DNA from: Acidobacteriota bacterium
Lineage (GTDB): Bacteria; Acidobacteriota; Blastocatellia; RBC074
DNA: 8,475 nucleotides
Assembly: GCA_013140935.1 (NCBI GenBank)
Contig: JABFSD010000429.1
Span: forward strand, 1-8,475
Direction: 5' to 3'
Positions within the stretch are counted from its first letter, which is position 1. Every line of letters begins with the position of its first letter. This document shows, in pieces, positions 1 to 6,796 of the stretch. A model generated the notes under the pieces. It made no database searches. It had not been told where the DNA came from and was given only the letters and a program-made list of their open reading frames with translations. The position numbers and the translations under genes are program-made.

Positions 1-1289
1 CCGGACGCGACGCCGTGCGCGACCGTTTGCGCGAAGTGTTGCAAGACTTCCGGCAAGAGTTGCTCGCGCCCAACGGATTCGCCGCGACTGATGAAACGGC
101 GCTGGCTGATGAACTGGAAAAACGTTTGCAGGCGCGCTTCACCGAACGCCATCAATTGCGCACGCAGCGTGTCATCAATGCGACCGGCGTCGTGTTGCAC
201 ACCAATCTGGGACGCGCGCCGTTGAGCGAAGCGGCGCTCGCTGCCATCCGCGAAGTCGCCAGCGGTTATTGCAATCTCGAATACGATTTGACGACGGGCA
301 AGCGCGGCAAGCGCGGCACGGGACTCGAAACGATGTTGCGCGACTTGCTCGGTTGCGAAGCCGTCGCAGTCGTCAACAACTGCGCGGCGGCGGTGTGGCT
401 GGTGTTGAACGCGCTGGGCGAAGGCGGCGAAGTCATTATCTCGCGCGGCGAACTGGTCGAAATCGGCGGTTCGTTTCGCATCCCCGACGTGATCGCCAAA
501 TCGGGCGCGCGTATGCGTGAAGTCGGCACGACCAATCGCACGCGCTTGAGCGATTACGAAACAGCCATCAACGAAAATACGCGCGTCATCCTGCGCGCGC
601 ATCCGTCGAATTACCGCATCGTGGGTTTCACCGAAAAGCCCGCGTTGAGCGAACTCGTCGCACTCGCCGAAAAACACCATCTGCCTTTTTTTGAAGACCT
701 CGGCAGCGGTTCGCTAATTGACCTCGCGCCGCTGGGCATCCGCGATGAACCTACGGTCAGTCATTCGTTGGCGGCGGGCGTACCGATTCTCGCCTTCAGC
801 GGCGACAAGTTGTTGGGCGGCCCGCAATGCGGGTTGATCGTAGGCGCGGCGCGTTACGTGAAGCAGGTCAAAGCGAATCCGCTGATGCGCGCCTTGCGCG
901 TAGACAAACTCGCTTACGCTGCGCTTGAAACGACGGTTGCGGCTTATGCGAACGGCACGGCGTCGCAAGTCGTACCTGCGTTGGCGGCGTTGCACGCTAC
1001 GGCAGAACAGTTGCGGCAACGCGCCGAAGCGTTCGCACAAAAGGCGCGCGTGACGTTGCCGGAAAGTTTTACCTTCACGTTATTGCCCGGAGCTTCGATG
1101 GTGGGCGGAGGCTCTGCGCCGGATGTGCAACTGCCGACGACGCTCGTGCAAGTTACGCACGCACGCTGGTCGGCGATGAATTGGAAGAGCGTTTGCGCGC
1201 GCTGCAACCCGCGATCATTGCGCGCATCACCGACGATCAGTTGGCGTTTGATTTACGAACCGTCACAGCGGCGGAAGAGCAAGAGTTAG
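1..1289 (+). CDS. selA: L-seryl-tRNA(Sec) selenium transferase, 5'-partial and with a frameshifted C-terminus
   Basis: SelA is a PLP enzyme that converts Ser-tRNA(Sec) to selenocysteinyl-tRNA(Sec) using selenophosphate, in the cytoplasm. Recognisable family stretches run in order: RVINATGVVLHTNLGRAPLS near the N-terminus, YDLTTGKRG, VNNCAAAVWL, REVGTTNRTR, and FSGDKLLGGPQCGLIVG, whose lysine (codon 807-809) is the expected PLP-binding residue. A GTG at 15 could be read as a start. However, the frame stays open to the left edge and reads GRDAVRDRL, which matches normal SelA, and the usual N-terminal domain is otherwise mostly missing. The true start therefore lies outside the window. After about base 1152 the reading stops resembling SelA and ends at 1289 in a Arg/Ser-rich tail, while the expected C-terminus continues in another frame to 1327. 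This is either a mutated gene or a sequence error. No selB, selC or selD is visible here. Confidence 0.93.
   Translation, partial: GRDAVRDRLREVLQDFRQELLAPNGFAATDETALADELEKRLQARFTERHQLRTQRVINATGVVLHTNLGRAPLSEAALAAIREVASGYCNLEYDLTTGKRGKRGTGLETMLRDLLGCEAVAVVNNCAAAVWLVLNALGEGGEVIISRGELVEIGGSFRIPDVIAKSGARMREVGTTNRTRLSDYETAINENTRVILRAHPSNYRIVGFTEKPALSELVALAEKHHLPFFEDLGSGSLIDLAPLGIRDEPTVSHSLAAGVPILAFSGDKLLGGPQCGLIVGAARYVKQVKANPLMRALRVDKLAYAALETTVAAYANGTASQVVPALAALHATAEQLRQRAEAFAQKARVTLPESFTFTLLPGASMVGGGSAPDVQLPTTLVQVTHARWSAMNWKSVCARCNPRSLRASPTISWRLIYEPSQRRKSKS
1155..1166 (+). repeat. ACGC x3 tandem repeat at the selA frame break
   Basis: Three perfect copies of ACGC lie exactly where the SelA reading changes frame. 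Loss of one 4-base unit equals -1 modulo 3, which is the shift seen. Adding a fourth unit would read VTHARTLVGDELEERL without a break. The repeat is short, so it is a plausible slippage or sequencing-error site but not a proven phase-variable tract. Confidence 0.6.
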
Positions 1290-1327
1290 TGACGGGCTTA
1301 CATCAGCTTGCGGCTCAGGCGTCATAA
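1172..1327 (+). pseudogene. selA: C-terminal remainder of selA in the shifted frame
   Basis: Reading from 1172 in the frame one base earlier than the main selA frame gives GDELEERLRAL, then PAIIARITDD, then LAFDLRTV, and stops at TAA 1325-1327. This is the standard SelA C-terminal pattern of an 'LxxxLR' helix, an 'IGRI.D..L.LDLRTV' strand pair and a final acidic helix. The stretch has no start codon or ribosome site of its own, so it is the displaced end of selA and not a separate gene. Repaired, selA would overlap the convergent reductase gene by 13 bases. Confidence 0.85.
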
Positions 1328-2364
1328 AGCGAAAGGCGTTGTTGTTTCACCATGCCGATCAACTCTTCCAACGTATATTTGCCCGGCATATCGCCTTCTG
1401 CCGCCATCTTATCCACGATGTGCAACAGCGCCGAGTTATATGGCGTTGGTGCGTGATGCTTTTCGCCTAGCAAAATAATTTCGCCGTTGAAATAACCGGC
1501 TTCGGTTTCGCCGCGCCTGCGCTTGAGGTCGTCCCACGTCGAAGGATAAGTGCGCAACTCGAAAGGAATCTGTTCGACCTCCGCGATCTTTTCGGCGTCG
1601 TAAACCATGCCGCGAATGAAGACGATGAGCTTGCGCACGTCGAGCGGATTGTTTTCGTCTTCGAGCGAAATGCCGGCGGCATCCAACACGTTCAGCGCTT
1701 CTTCCATCACATCGGCCATGAAATTGGCTACGTCAGGCATGAAGAAAGAACGTTGCACATAAGTGTCAATGATCGCGTGCGTAGCGTTATTCAAATTGAG
1801 CAACAGCTTGCTCCATTTCACGGCCATCACGTTCTCGTGCGTGGTTACGCGATAGCCGACCGCGCGCAAGGCTTCAGCGACGGATTCAATCATTTCGTCA
1901 CAACCGAGCGGATAGTTGCCCAAACTCAGCAAGTTGCCGCGCGTAGCCGCTACGACACCAGGCGCAATCACCATCGCACTTAAATCCACCATCGAACCGT
2001 AAACGTGCAGGAAGCGTTCAGCCGCCATCTCTTCGTTGCGCACGCCATTTTGCAAACAGATAAACGGCGTAGCTTCGGGAAACACCTCGCGCAGTTGATG
2101 CACGGCGTCGTGCGTTTGCGCCGATTTGACGGCGAGCATGATTACGTCATTGGGTTGTGGCGTGATTTGGCTGAGTTCGGTGACGGCAATGAGATTGTCT
2201 CTGATGCGTTGTTCGCCTTGCGGCGATTTGAGCAGCAAGCCGTTGGCGTTGATGGCAGCGACGTGCGCGGCGCGTCCGACCAGCACGACGGGCGAACCGT
2301 GTGCAGCCAATTGTCCGCCGACCAAACTGCCGATCGCTCCGGCTCCGTGAATGATGTAACGCAT
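1315..2364 (-). CDS. Ketopantoate reductase family protein (2-dehydropantoate 2-reductase, PanE/ApbA-like)
   Basis: This 349-residue cytoplasmic NADPH-dependent reductase belongs to the family that reduces 2-dehydropantoate to pantoate in pantothenate/CoA synthesis. The N-terminal Rossmann motif is GAGAIG (residues 7-12). Family residues follow: K80 in LAVKSAQT, N106-G107 in CLQNG, the proposed catalytic lysine K186 in KWSKLLLNLNNA, and the C-terminal segment with S275 and ETE..YFNGEI (E288 likely the substrate-contacting glutamate). The start is ATG at 2362-2364, preceded by GAGGGG five bases upstream. The frame stays open farther, to 2487, but that extension runs into the tRNA gene and precedes the Rossmann fold, so it is not coding. 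At 349 residues it is somewhat longer than classical PanE of about 300. Several paralogous reductases share these motifs, so the substrate is not certain. The gene lies 77 bases downstream of tRNA-Arg on the same strand, with no evident terminator between them. Confidence 0.85.
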   Translation of the reverse strand: MRYIIHGAGAIGSLVGGQLAAHGSPVVLVGRAAHVAAINANGLLLKSPQGEQRIRDNLIAVTELSQITPQPNDVIMLAVKSAQTHDAVHQLREVFPEATPFICLQNGVRNEEMAAERFLHVYGSMVDLSAMVIAPGVVAATRGNLLSLGNYPLGCDEMIESVAEALRAVGYRVTTHENVMAVKWSKLLLNLNNATHAIIDTYVQRSFFMPDVANFMADVMEEALNVLDAAGISLEDENNPLDVRKLIVFIRGMVYDAEKIAEVEQIPFELRTYPSTWDDLKRRRGETEAGYFNGEIILLGEKHHAPTPYNSALLHIVDKMAAEGDMPGKYTLEELIGMVKQQRLSLYDA

Positions 2365-2367
2365 CGT

Positions 2368-2375
2368 CACCCCTC
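2368..2375 (-). promoter_or_regulatory. Ribosome binding site fixing the reductase start at 2364
   Basis: On the minus strand the bases read GAGGGGTG, a good Shine-Dalgarno match with its GAGGGG core five bases before the ATG at 2364. It decides for this start over in-frame upstream starts that overlap the tRNA. Confidence 0.7.
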
Positions 2376-2441
2376 GCGTGAATTGGGATAAGTGATTAGG
2401 GGAAAGAAGAACGCGAACGCAAACAACAAGTATTGAATGAA

Positions 2442-2514
2442 TGCCCCCGGCACGGCTCGAACGTGCGGCCCTTTGCTTAGAAGGCAAATGCTCTATCCAC
2501 TGAGCTACGGGGGC
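2442..2514 (-). tRNA. tRNA-Arg(UCU)
   Basis: The minus strand folds as a complete cloverleaf. It has a 7-bp acceptor stem (GCCCCCG / CGGGGGC), a D arm GCTC..GAGC with a short loop, and an anticodon arm TTTGC-CTTCTAA-GCAAA with anticodon TCT. The T arm is GCACG-TTCGAGC-CGTGC. The identity is arginine, reading AGA (and AGG by wobble). The discriminator base is A (position 2442), and the bases after it read TTC, so CCA is not encoded and must be added after transcription. The gene lies between a promoter-like element and the ketopantoate-reductase-family gene. Confidence 0.96.
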
Positions 2515-2528
2515 TTAAAACCGCGCGT

Positions 2529-2557
2529 AATGTATGCCATCCGTTAGGGGCAGGCAA
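2529..2557 (-). promoter_or_regulatory. Candidate sigma70-type promoter for tRNA-Arg
   Basis: On the minus strand there is a TTGCCT -35 box (2552-2557), a 17-base spacer and a TACATT -10 box (2529-2534). Each hexamer matches the consensus at 4 of 6 positions. The -10 box ends 14 bases before the mature tRNA and is followed by a GC-rich stretch (ACGCGCGG). Such a discriminator is common at stringently controlled stable-RNA promoters; that last point is inference. Confidence 0.5.
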
Positions 2558-2595
2558 GAATAACGGGCTTGCTAGCCAAACACGGGTGTCGTGGG

Positions 2596-2601
2596 CATAA
2601 T
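2596..2601 (+). promoter_or_regulatory. Possible -10 box upstream of the receiver-ATPase gene
   Basis: CATAAT matches the -10 consensus at 5 of 6 positions and lies 60 bases before the ATG. No good -35 box stands at the right distance: TTGCTA at 2569-2574 is 21 bases away, which is too far. Initiation from here would begin near base 2608, the foot of the stem-loop described separately. This is a weak call. Confidence 0.25.
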
Positions 2602-2607
2602 GCGTCG

Positions 2608-2627
2608 CGCGTGCTGCAAAGCATGCG
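2608..2627 (+). other. Stem-loop with GCAA tetraloop in the leader of the receiver-ATPase gene
   Basis: CGCGTGCT and AGCATGCG pair over 8 bp with one G-U pair and enclose a GCAA loop, a stable GNRA tetraloop. The element ends 33 bases before the ATG at 2661. A poly-T run is lacking (only TTT follows), so it is unlikely to be an efficient terminator. It may be a 5'-end structure of the mRNA. Confidence 0.4.
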
Positions 2628-2660
2628 TTTGAGATTACGCGACAGGTTGCTGGCAAAGGA

Positions 2661-3491
2661 ATGATGCGAACCGTTCTCGTCGTTGATGACGACCCCACCA
2701 CTCACGAAATCGTCGAGGCTGCGTTGGCCGAGTCAGGCTACCGCGTCGTCCCGGCGGCGACGGGAAAAGCTGCACTCGCGTTGCTGGAACACGAGACCAT
2801 CGAACTCGCGCTGCTTGATTATCAGTTGCCCGAAATGGACGGCCTCGAATTGCTCGAACACTGCCGTCGCCGTTTTCCGCAATTGCCCTGCATTATGATT
2901 ACGGCTTTCGGCACGCCCGAAGCCGTGCTGGGCGCGATGCGCGAGCGCGTAGACGATTTCCTGCTCAAGCCTTTCACGCTCAGCGAACTGCGCGCTTCGG
3001 TCAATGCCGCGCTCGAAGAACATCATCCCCTGAAAATCGAAATTCTCTCGGCGCATCCCGATTGGGTGCAGTTGCGCGTACCATGTGACTTGTCAGCCGT
3101 CCCGTGGTTGCAAAAATTGCTTACCCAACTCAAAGCCGATTTACCCGAAAACATCCGCGAAGCGATGGCCTATGCCTTTCGTGAGATGTTGAACAACGCC
3201 ATCGAACACGGTGGCAAACTCGACCCAAACAAGTTCGTTGAAGTTTCGTGCATTCGCATGAAACGCGCCATCATCTATCACATCAAAGATCCGGGTGACG
3301 GCTTTCAACTCAACGAACTCGAACATGCTGCCGTCAACAATCCGAGCGAAGACCCTTTCCGCCACGTGGTGATTCGTGATGAAAAGGGGCTGCGTGCCGG
3401 GGGGTTCGGCATTCTGTTAACGAATCAATTGGTGGACGAACTCGTTTATAACGAACGTCGCAACGAATTGATGTTCGTCAAATATCTCTAG
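2661..3491 (+). CDS. Response regulator fused to an RsbW-like serine-kinase/ATPase domain
   Basis: This 276-residue soluble signalling protein has two domains. Residues 4-120 form a receiver domain: acidic cluster D9-D10-D11, phosphoacceptor D53 in LLDYQLPEMDG, T81 in ITAFG, and K103 followed by P104-F105. Residues about 130-276 resemble a GHKL ATPase of the RsbW/SpoIIAB anti-sigma type. It has an N-box (REMLNNAIEHG, 174-184), a G1 box (DPGDGF, 210-215) and a glycine-rich G2 stretch (RAGGFG, 245-250). No DNA-binding domain is present, so output is probably protein binding or phosphorylation of an anti-anti-sigma-like partner, controlled by phosphorylation of D53. Neither the cognate histidine kinase nor the partner is in the window. 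The first two codons are both ATG. AAAGGA directly abuts the first, so the second (2664) may be the one used. The CBM9-like gene follows after 33 bases on the same strand. Confidence 0.88.
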   Translation: MMRTVLVVDDDPTTHEIVEAALAESGYRVVPAATGKAALALLEHETIELALLDYQLPEMDGLELLEHCRRRFPQLPCIMITAFGTPEAVLGAMRERVDDFLLKPFTLSELRASVNAALEEHHPLKIEILSAHPDWVQLRVPCDLSAVPWLQKLLTQLKADLPENIREAMAYAFREMLNNAIEHGGKLDPNKFVEVSCIRMKRAIIYHIKDPGDGFQLNELEHAAVNNPSEDPFRHVVIRDEKGLRAGGFGILLTNQLVDELVYNERRNELMFVKYL

Positions 3492-3524
3492 CCCGCAAAG
3501 CCAAAGAGAGAAAGAATAAATCCC

Positions 3525-4169
3525 ATGAATACTCCCCCCATCGTTGCTGCTTTTGTGACGCGGCCTCCTGCGCTCACGACCGACTATTCACAAACCAGTT
3601 GGCACGCCGCCCTGCCGCACTCGCTCTCGCGCACCTGGCAAGGCGGCTTTTGCCCCAAACCCTTGCACACTACGGCGCGCTTGCTGTGGACGCCGACCGA
3701 TTTATGGATCGGCTTTTCGTGCGGTTACTCCGAGTTGGATATGGATGAGCAATGCGACCCCACGCAGGAACGCCCCAGCTTGTGGGAACGCGACGTATGC
3801 GAAGCCTTCATTCAATCGCCGCACGAACCCAGCGAACGCAGTTATAAAGAGTTCGAAGTCGCTCCCACCGGACAGTGGCTCGACGTAGCCGTGCGCACGC
3901 CGCGCGAAGACGTGGACTGGGATTGGCATGGCGGCATTCAAACCGCAGCCGAGATCGCTGAGCCAAAACGTTGCTGGCGCGCCGTGCTAAAGATTCCCTT
4001 CGCGGCGTTAGGACGCGCGCCGCAACCCAACGACACGTGGCGCGCGAATCTCTTTCGCATCAGTCGTCATGAGGGCGAGCGGCAATTCATGGCTTATGCG
4101 CCCACGTTGACCGAACAGCCCGACTTTCATCAGCCCGAAAAATTCGTGTCGTTGCAATTCGCCGCGTAA
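3525..4169 (+). CDS. CBM9/DOMON-like (carbohydrate-binding family 9-like) protein
   Basis: This 214-residue protein resembles stand-alone CBM9-like domains, beta-sandwich modules related to xylanase-attached carbohydrate-binding modules. Matching features are the early Trp/His region, LLWTPTDLWIGFSC (53-66), the charged SLWERDVCEAFI segment (85-96), YKEFEVAPTGQWLD (107-120), the WRAVLKIPFAALG strand (151-163), TWRANLFRIS (171-180) and the closing PDFHQPEKFVSLQF. There is no signal peptide, lipobox or membrane segment, so it is predicted to be cytoplasmic, unlike secreted CBM9 modules. No catalytic domain is attached, and ligand and role are unknown. A weak purine-rich stretch (AAGAGAGAAAG) lies upstream of the ATG. 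The gene follows the receiver-ATPase by 33 bases and may share its transcript. It converges with the nucleotidyltransferase gene, leaving a 3-base gap. Confidence 0.75.
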   Translation: MNTPPIVAAFVTRPPALTTDYSQTSWHAALPHSLSRTWQGGFCPKPLHTTARLLWTPTDLWIGFSCGYSELDMDEQCDPTQERPSLWERDVCEAFIQSPHEPSERSYKEFEVAPTGQWLDVAVRTPREDVDWDWHGGIQTAAEIAEPKRCWRAVLKIPFAALGRAPQPNDTWRANLFRISRHEGERQFMAYAPTLTEQPDFHQPEKFVSLQFAA

Positions 4170-4172
4170 TTT

Positions 4173-5567
4173 TCACAACAACCGTTCGGCGGCAGCGATG
4201 GCTTCTTCGACCGAAGCCACCGCGCCGTCGAGTTGTAATTCATAAACCGCTTTGGTGATTTCGCCGATGCGCTTGCCGGGCGGCAAGCCGAGCGCCAGCA
4301 AATGGCGACCGAGTAACAACGGTTTGGGCGCGCATTCGGTGACGTTCAAAGCGCGCGCGCGTTCGATGAACCATTCTTCCGCAATCGACGGAAAGTTTCC
4401 TGCTCTTCCTACACAATCGGCGCGCGCCGTGCGATAGAGCAGATCAAGTTCGACGCGCAACGCGAGGCGGCGAAAGTCTCCATCCGTAACTTCATCTTTC
4501 CGGTTATGCCATTGGTAAGGTATGGCGTGCAGTTCGACCAACGCTTTCACCTGTTCGCGCACATCATAGTTATCAATCGTAAACACTTTCATTCGCGCCA
4601 ACCAGTTTTCGGCCAATACCACACCCGCGTCTTCGTGTCCCGCAGCCTTCACCGCCTCGCCCTCAACGACAGTCTTCACAGGCTTGCCGAAATCGTGACA
4701 GAGCGCGCCCAACATCACCGCCAATTTTTTCGCGTGCGGCAAGTCGTCAACCAGCTTGCGCGCTTCGTCGAGTACCATGCCCGTGTGAATGAAGACATCG
4801 CCTTCGGGATGTTTCACGGGATTTTGCCGACAACCGATCAACGCATGAATTTCAGGCCACAGCTTTTCACTTACGCCTAACTCGCGCGCTGCCCACCAAC
4901 CCCGCGAAGGTCGCTGAGATTGCAGCAACCACTTTTCGACTTCGGCCCAGATGCGTTCGGCAGGCAGATCGCTCAAATCAATCGAACGGCACAACTCAAC
5001 CGTCGCGGCATCAATCGTGAATTCAAACCGCGCGGCAAACTGCACAGCGCGCAATACGCGCAAGCTGTCTTCGATAAAGGTGCGTGGGTCAACCACGCGC
5101 AACACGCCGCGTTGCAAATCGGCGCGTCCGTCATAAGGGTCAAGAAACTCGCCCGTCAGCGGATCGAACATAATCGCATTGATCGTGAAATCACGGCGAC
5201 GCGCCGCTTCCGCAATCGTCATCAACGGATCGCCCGTCACGACGAATCCGCGATGCCCGCGCCCGACTTTCGACTCGCGGCGCGGCAAGCTCACGTCAAC
5301 GACGAAGCGTTTGGGCTGGGCGTTCGCGTCATACAACCTGACTTTATAAACCGTGAAGGCTTCGCCCACCGCGTTCACCTGACCGTGCTGATCGAGTAGC
5401 GCGCGCAAGACTTCGGCAGGCACGCCGAAACATTCGATGTCGTAATCAATGCTGGCTGAAGCTCCGCCCGTGCGCACGTAATCGCGCACCCATCCGCCCA
5501 CGAGCAAGGCGCGTCCGCCTGTTGCTTTAACGGCTTCACATAGGTTGATAACTGCTGCTGAAATCAT
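4173..5567 (-). CDS. cca: CCA tRNA nucleotidyltransferase / poly(A) polymerase family protein with HD domain
   Basis: This 464-residue class II nucleotidyltransferase is likely the enzyme that adds or repairs the 3' CCA of tRNAs. The N-terminal head has LVGGWVRD (22-29) and the metal-binding pair D41/D43 in DYDIEC, with a further acidic residue D91 in [19 protein letters not shown] (123-132), [16 protein letters not shown] (166-181) and ERIWAE (204-209) are the sugar-selection, base-recognition and following motifs. Residues about 253-350 form an HD hydrolase domain: H261, H291-D292 in [10 protein letters not shown]311 in HEDAG and H347. In characterised HD-containing CCA enzymes such a domain gives phosphatase or phosphodiesterase activity. 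Motifs alone cannot fully separate CCA-adding from A-adding or poly(A) enzymes. The nearby tRNA-Arg gene lacks CCA, so the genome needs such an activity. The ATG at 5565-5567 has no clear Shine-Dalgarno site. Confidence 0.85.
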   Translation of the reverse strand: MISAAVINLCEAVKATGGRALLVGGWVRDYVRTGGASASIDYDIECFGVPAEVLRALLDQHGQVNAVGEAFTVYKVRLYDANAQPKRFVVDVSLPRRESKVGRGHRGFVVTGDPLMTIAEAARRRDFTINAIMFDPLTGEFLDPYDGRADLQRGVLRVVDPRTFIEDSLRVLRAVQFAARFEFTIDAATVELCRSIDLSDLPAERIWAEVEKWLLQSQRPSRGWWAARELGVSEKLWPEIHALIGCRQNPVKHPEGDVFIHTGMVLDEARKLVDDLPHAKKLAVMLGALCHDFGKPVKTVVEGEAVKAAGHEDAGVVLAENWLARMKVFTIDNYDVREQVKALVELHAIPYQWHNRKDEVTDGDFRRLALRVELDLLYRTARADCVGRAGNFPSIAEEWFIERARALNVTECAPKPLLLGRHLLALGLPPGKRIGEITKAVYELQLDGAVASVEEAIAAAERLL

Positions 5568-5575
5568 CGCGGCGA

Positions 5576-5605
5576 TTGTCTTTGTTTGGCTGGCTTCAGT
5601 AAACT
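5576..5605 (+). promoter_or_regulatory. Possible promoter for the deoxyhypusine-synthase-like gene
   Basis: TTGTCT (5576-5581) and TAAACT (5600-5605) are spaced by 18 bases in the divergent intergenic region. Each matches the sigma70 consensus at 4 of 6 positions. The boxes lie 55 bases upstream of the ATG at 5661. They are the best candidate in this region but are weak. Confidence 0.3.
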
Positions 5606-5660
5606 CCCGCTTCGTTTTTTATCTACCCAAATCACTGGGCCAAATCATCAAGAGAAACTC

Positions 5661-6755
5661 ATGAACAAAAGCAAATACCTGCGCGGCAAGCGCATCGCGC
5701 CGACGCCAATCACCAAAGACACGACGTTGGTTCAGCTTATCGAGACGACGTTTCAGGCATACAACGCGGCGCGTTTGCGCGAAGGCGCGCAGCTTTTCGC
5801 CGACCGCATGCTCGGCGACGACGTGACCGTAGGCCTCACGCTCACCGGCGCATTGACGCCCGCCGGACTCGGCATTTCAGCCATCATTCCACTCATCGAA
5901 GCTGGCTTCGTAGACTGGATCATCTCGACCGGCGCGAATCTTTATCACGATACGCATTTCGGCATCGGCCTCTCGTTGCATCAGGGCAATCCGCAAATCA
6001 GTGACGTCGTCTTGCGCGAAGAAGGCGTCGTGCGCATTTACGACATCTTCTTCGATTACGACGTGCTGCTTTCGACCGACTCGTTCTTCCGCGAAATCAT
6101 TCGCGCCGAAGAGTTCCAACACGAAATGTCTACGGCGGAATTTCATTGGCTCTGCGGCAAATACATCGCCGAACGCGAGCGCGTACTGGGCTTGACCAAT
6201 CAATCGGTACTATCCACCGCCTATCGTTGCGGCGTACCCGTTTACACCTCTTCGCCCGGTGACAGTTCGATTGGCATGAACGTCGCCGCGCTCGAATTGC
6301 AAGGCGGCAAGATTCGCATCAACCCTTCGACCGACGTGAACGAAACCGCCGCCATCGTACTCAACGCCAAACGCTCCGGCGGCAAGTCGGCGATTTTCAT
6401 CTGCGGCGGCGGCAGTCCGAAAAACTTCGCCTTGCAAACCGAACCGCAGATTCAGGAAGTTCTCGGCATCGAAGAAAAAGGCCACGACATGTTTTTGCAA
6501 GTGACCGACGCACGCCCCGACACCGGCGGACTGAGCGGCGCTACGCCGAGTGAGGCGGTGAGTTGGGGCAAGATTGATCCCGACCAACTGCCCGGCACCG
6601 TCGTTTGTTACGTAGACTCAACCGTCGCGCTGCCCTTGATTACGGCGTATGCGTTAGCGAAACGCGCGCCGCGTCCGCTGAAACGGCTTTACGACAAACG
6701 CGGCGAGATGATGAATTTGCTGAAGAGCGAATACGAAAAGTCGGAGCGGCGTTAA
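5661..6755 (+). CDS. Deoxyhypusine synthase family protein (DHS-like)
   Basis: This 364-residue cytoplasmic NAD-dependent enzyme belongs to the deoxyhypusine synthase fold family. Eukaryotic and archaeal DHS transfers the aminobutyl group of spermidine to a lysine of eIF5A/aIF5A. Bacteria lack that substrate, and some bacterial homologues make homospermidine or act on other amines. Family segments are [12 protein letters not shown] (60-71), [12 protein letters not shown] (86-97), a GGGSPKNF motif whose K254 corresponds to the catalytic lysine of GGG..KH in DHS, and [14 protein letters not shown] (292-305), close to the family's [14 protein letters not shown]. The His-His after the catalytic lysine in eukaryotic DHS is Asn-Phe here, which fits a changed acceptor. 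The start at ATG 5661 has AAGAGA five bases upstream. An in-frame TTG at 5586 would add 25 residues lacking family character and was rejected. The helicase-associated gene starts 41 bases after the stop. Confidence 0.88.
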   Translation: MNKSKYLRGKRIAPTPITKDTTLVQLIETTFQAYNAARLREGAQLFADRMLGDDVTVGLTLTGALTPAGLGISAIIPLIEAGFVDWIISTGANLYHDTHFGIGLSLHQGNPQISDVVLREEGVVRIYDIFFDYDVLLSTDSFFREIIRAEEFQHEMSTAEFHWLCGKYIAERERVLGLTNQSVLSTAYRCGVPVYTSSPGDSSIGMNVAALELQGGKIRINPSTDVNETAAIVLNAKRSGGKSAIFICGGGSPKNFALQTEPQIQEVLGIEEKGHDMFLQVTDARPDTGGLSGATPSEAVSWGKIDPDQLPGTVVCYVDSTVALPLITAYALAKRAPRPLKRLYDKRGEMMNLLKSEYEKSERR

Positions 6756-6785
6756 CTTTCCCTTCGATAACTTTCAAACCTGTTT

Positions 6786-6790
6786 AGGAG
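6786..6790 (+). promoter_or_regulatory. Ribosome binding site for the helicase-associated gene
   Basis: AGGAG stands six bases before the ATG at 6797. This is the strongest Shine-Dalgarno site in the window, and it fixes the start of a gene whose stop is outside it. Confidence 0.75.
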
Positions 6791-6796
6791 AAACGC

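Noticed and set aside
1140..1172. Programmed -1 frameshift in selA
   Set aside because: No X XXY YYZ slippery heptamer and no strong downstream hairpin were seen at the break. Repeat slippage or a sequence error explains it more simply.
2569..2601. TTGCTA / CATAAT as a complete promoter pair
   Set aside because: The 21-base spacer is too long for sigma70. Only the -10 box was kept, at low confidence.
2487..2701. Minus-strand open frame just beyond the reductase
   Set aside because: It overlaps the tRNA-Arg gene and the start of the well-supported receiver gene. It has no recognisable domain and no ribosome site.
4506..5399. Long plus-strand open frames opposite the nucleotidyltransferase gene
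   Set aside because: They are antisense to a gene with full catalytic motifs. Their predicted proteins are Arg/His/Gln-rich, typical of reverse reading of G+C-rich coding sequence.
5626..5639. CCCA-6-TGGG inverted repeat before the DHS-like gene
   Set aside because: A 4-bp stem is expected by chance, and it has no T-tract or operator-like symmetry beyond that.
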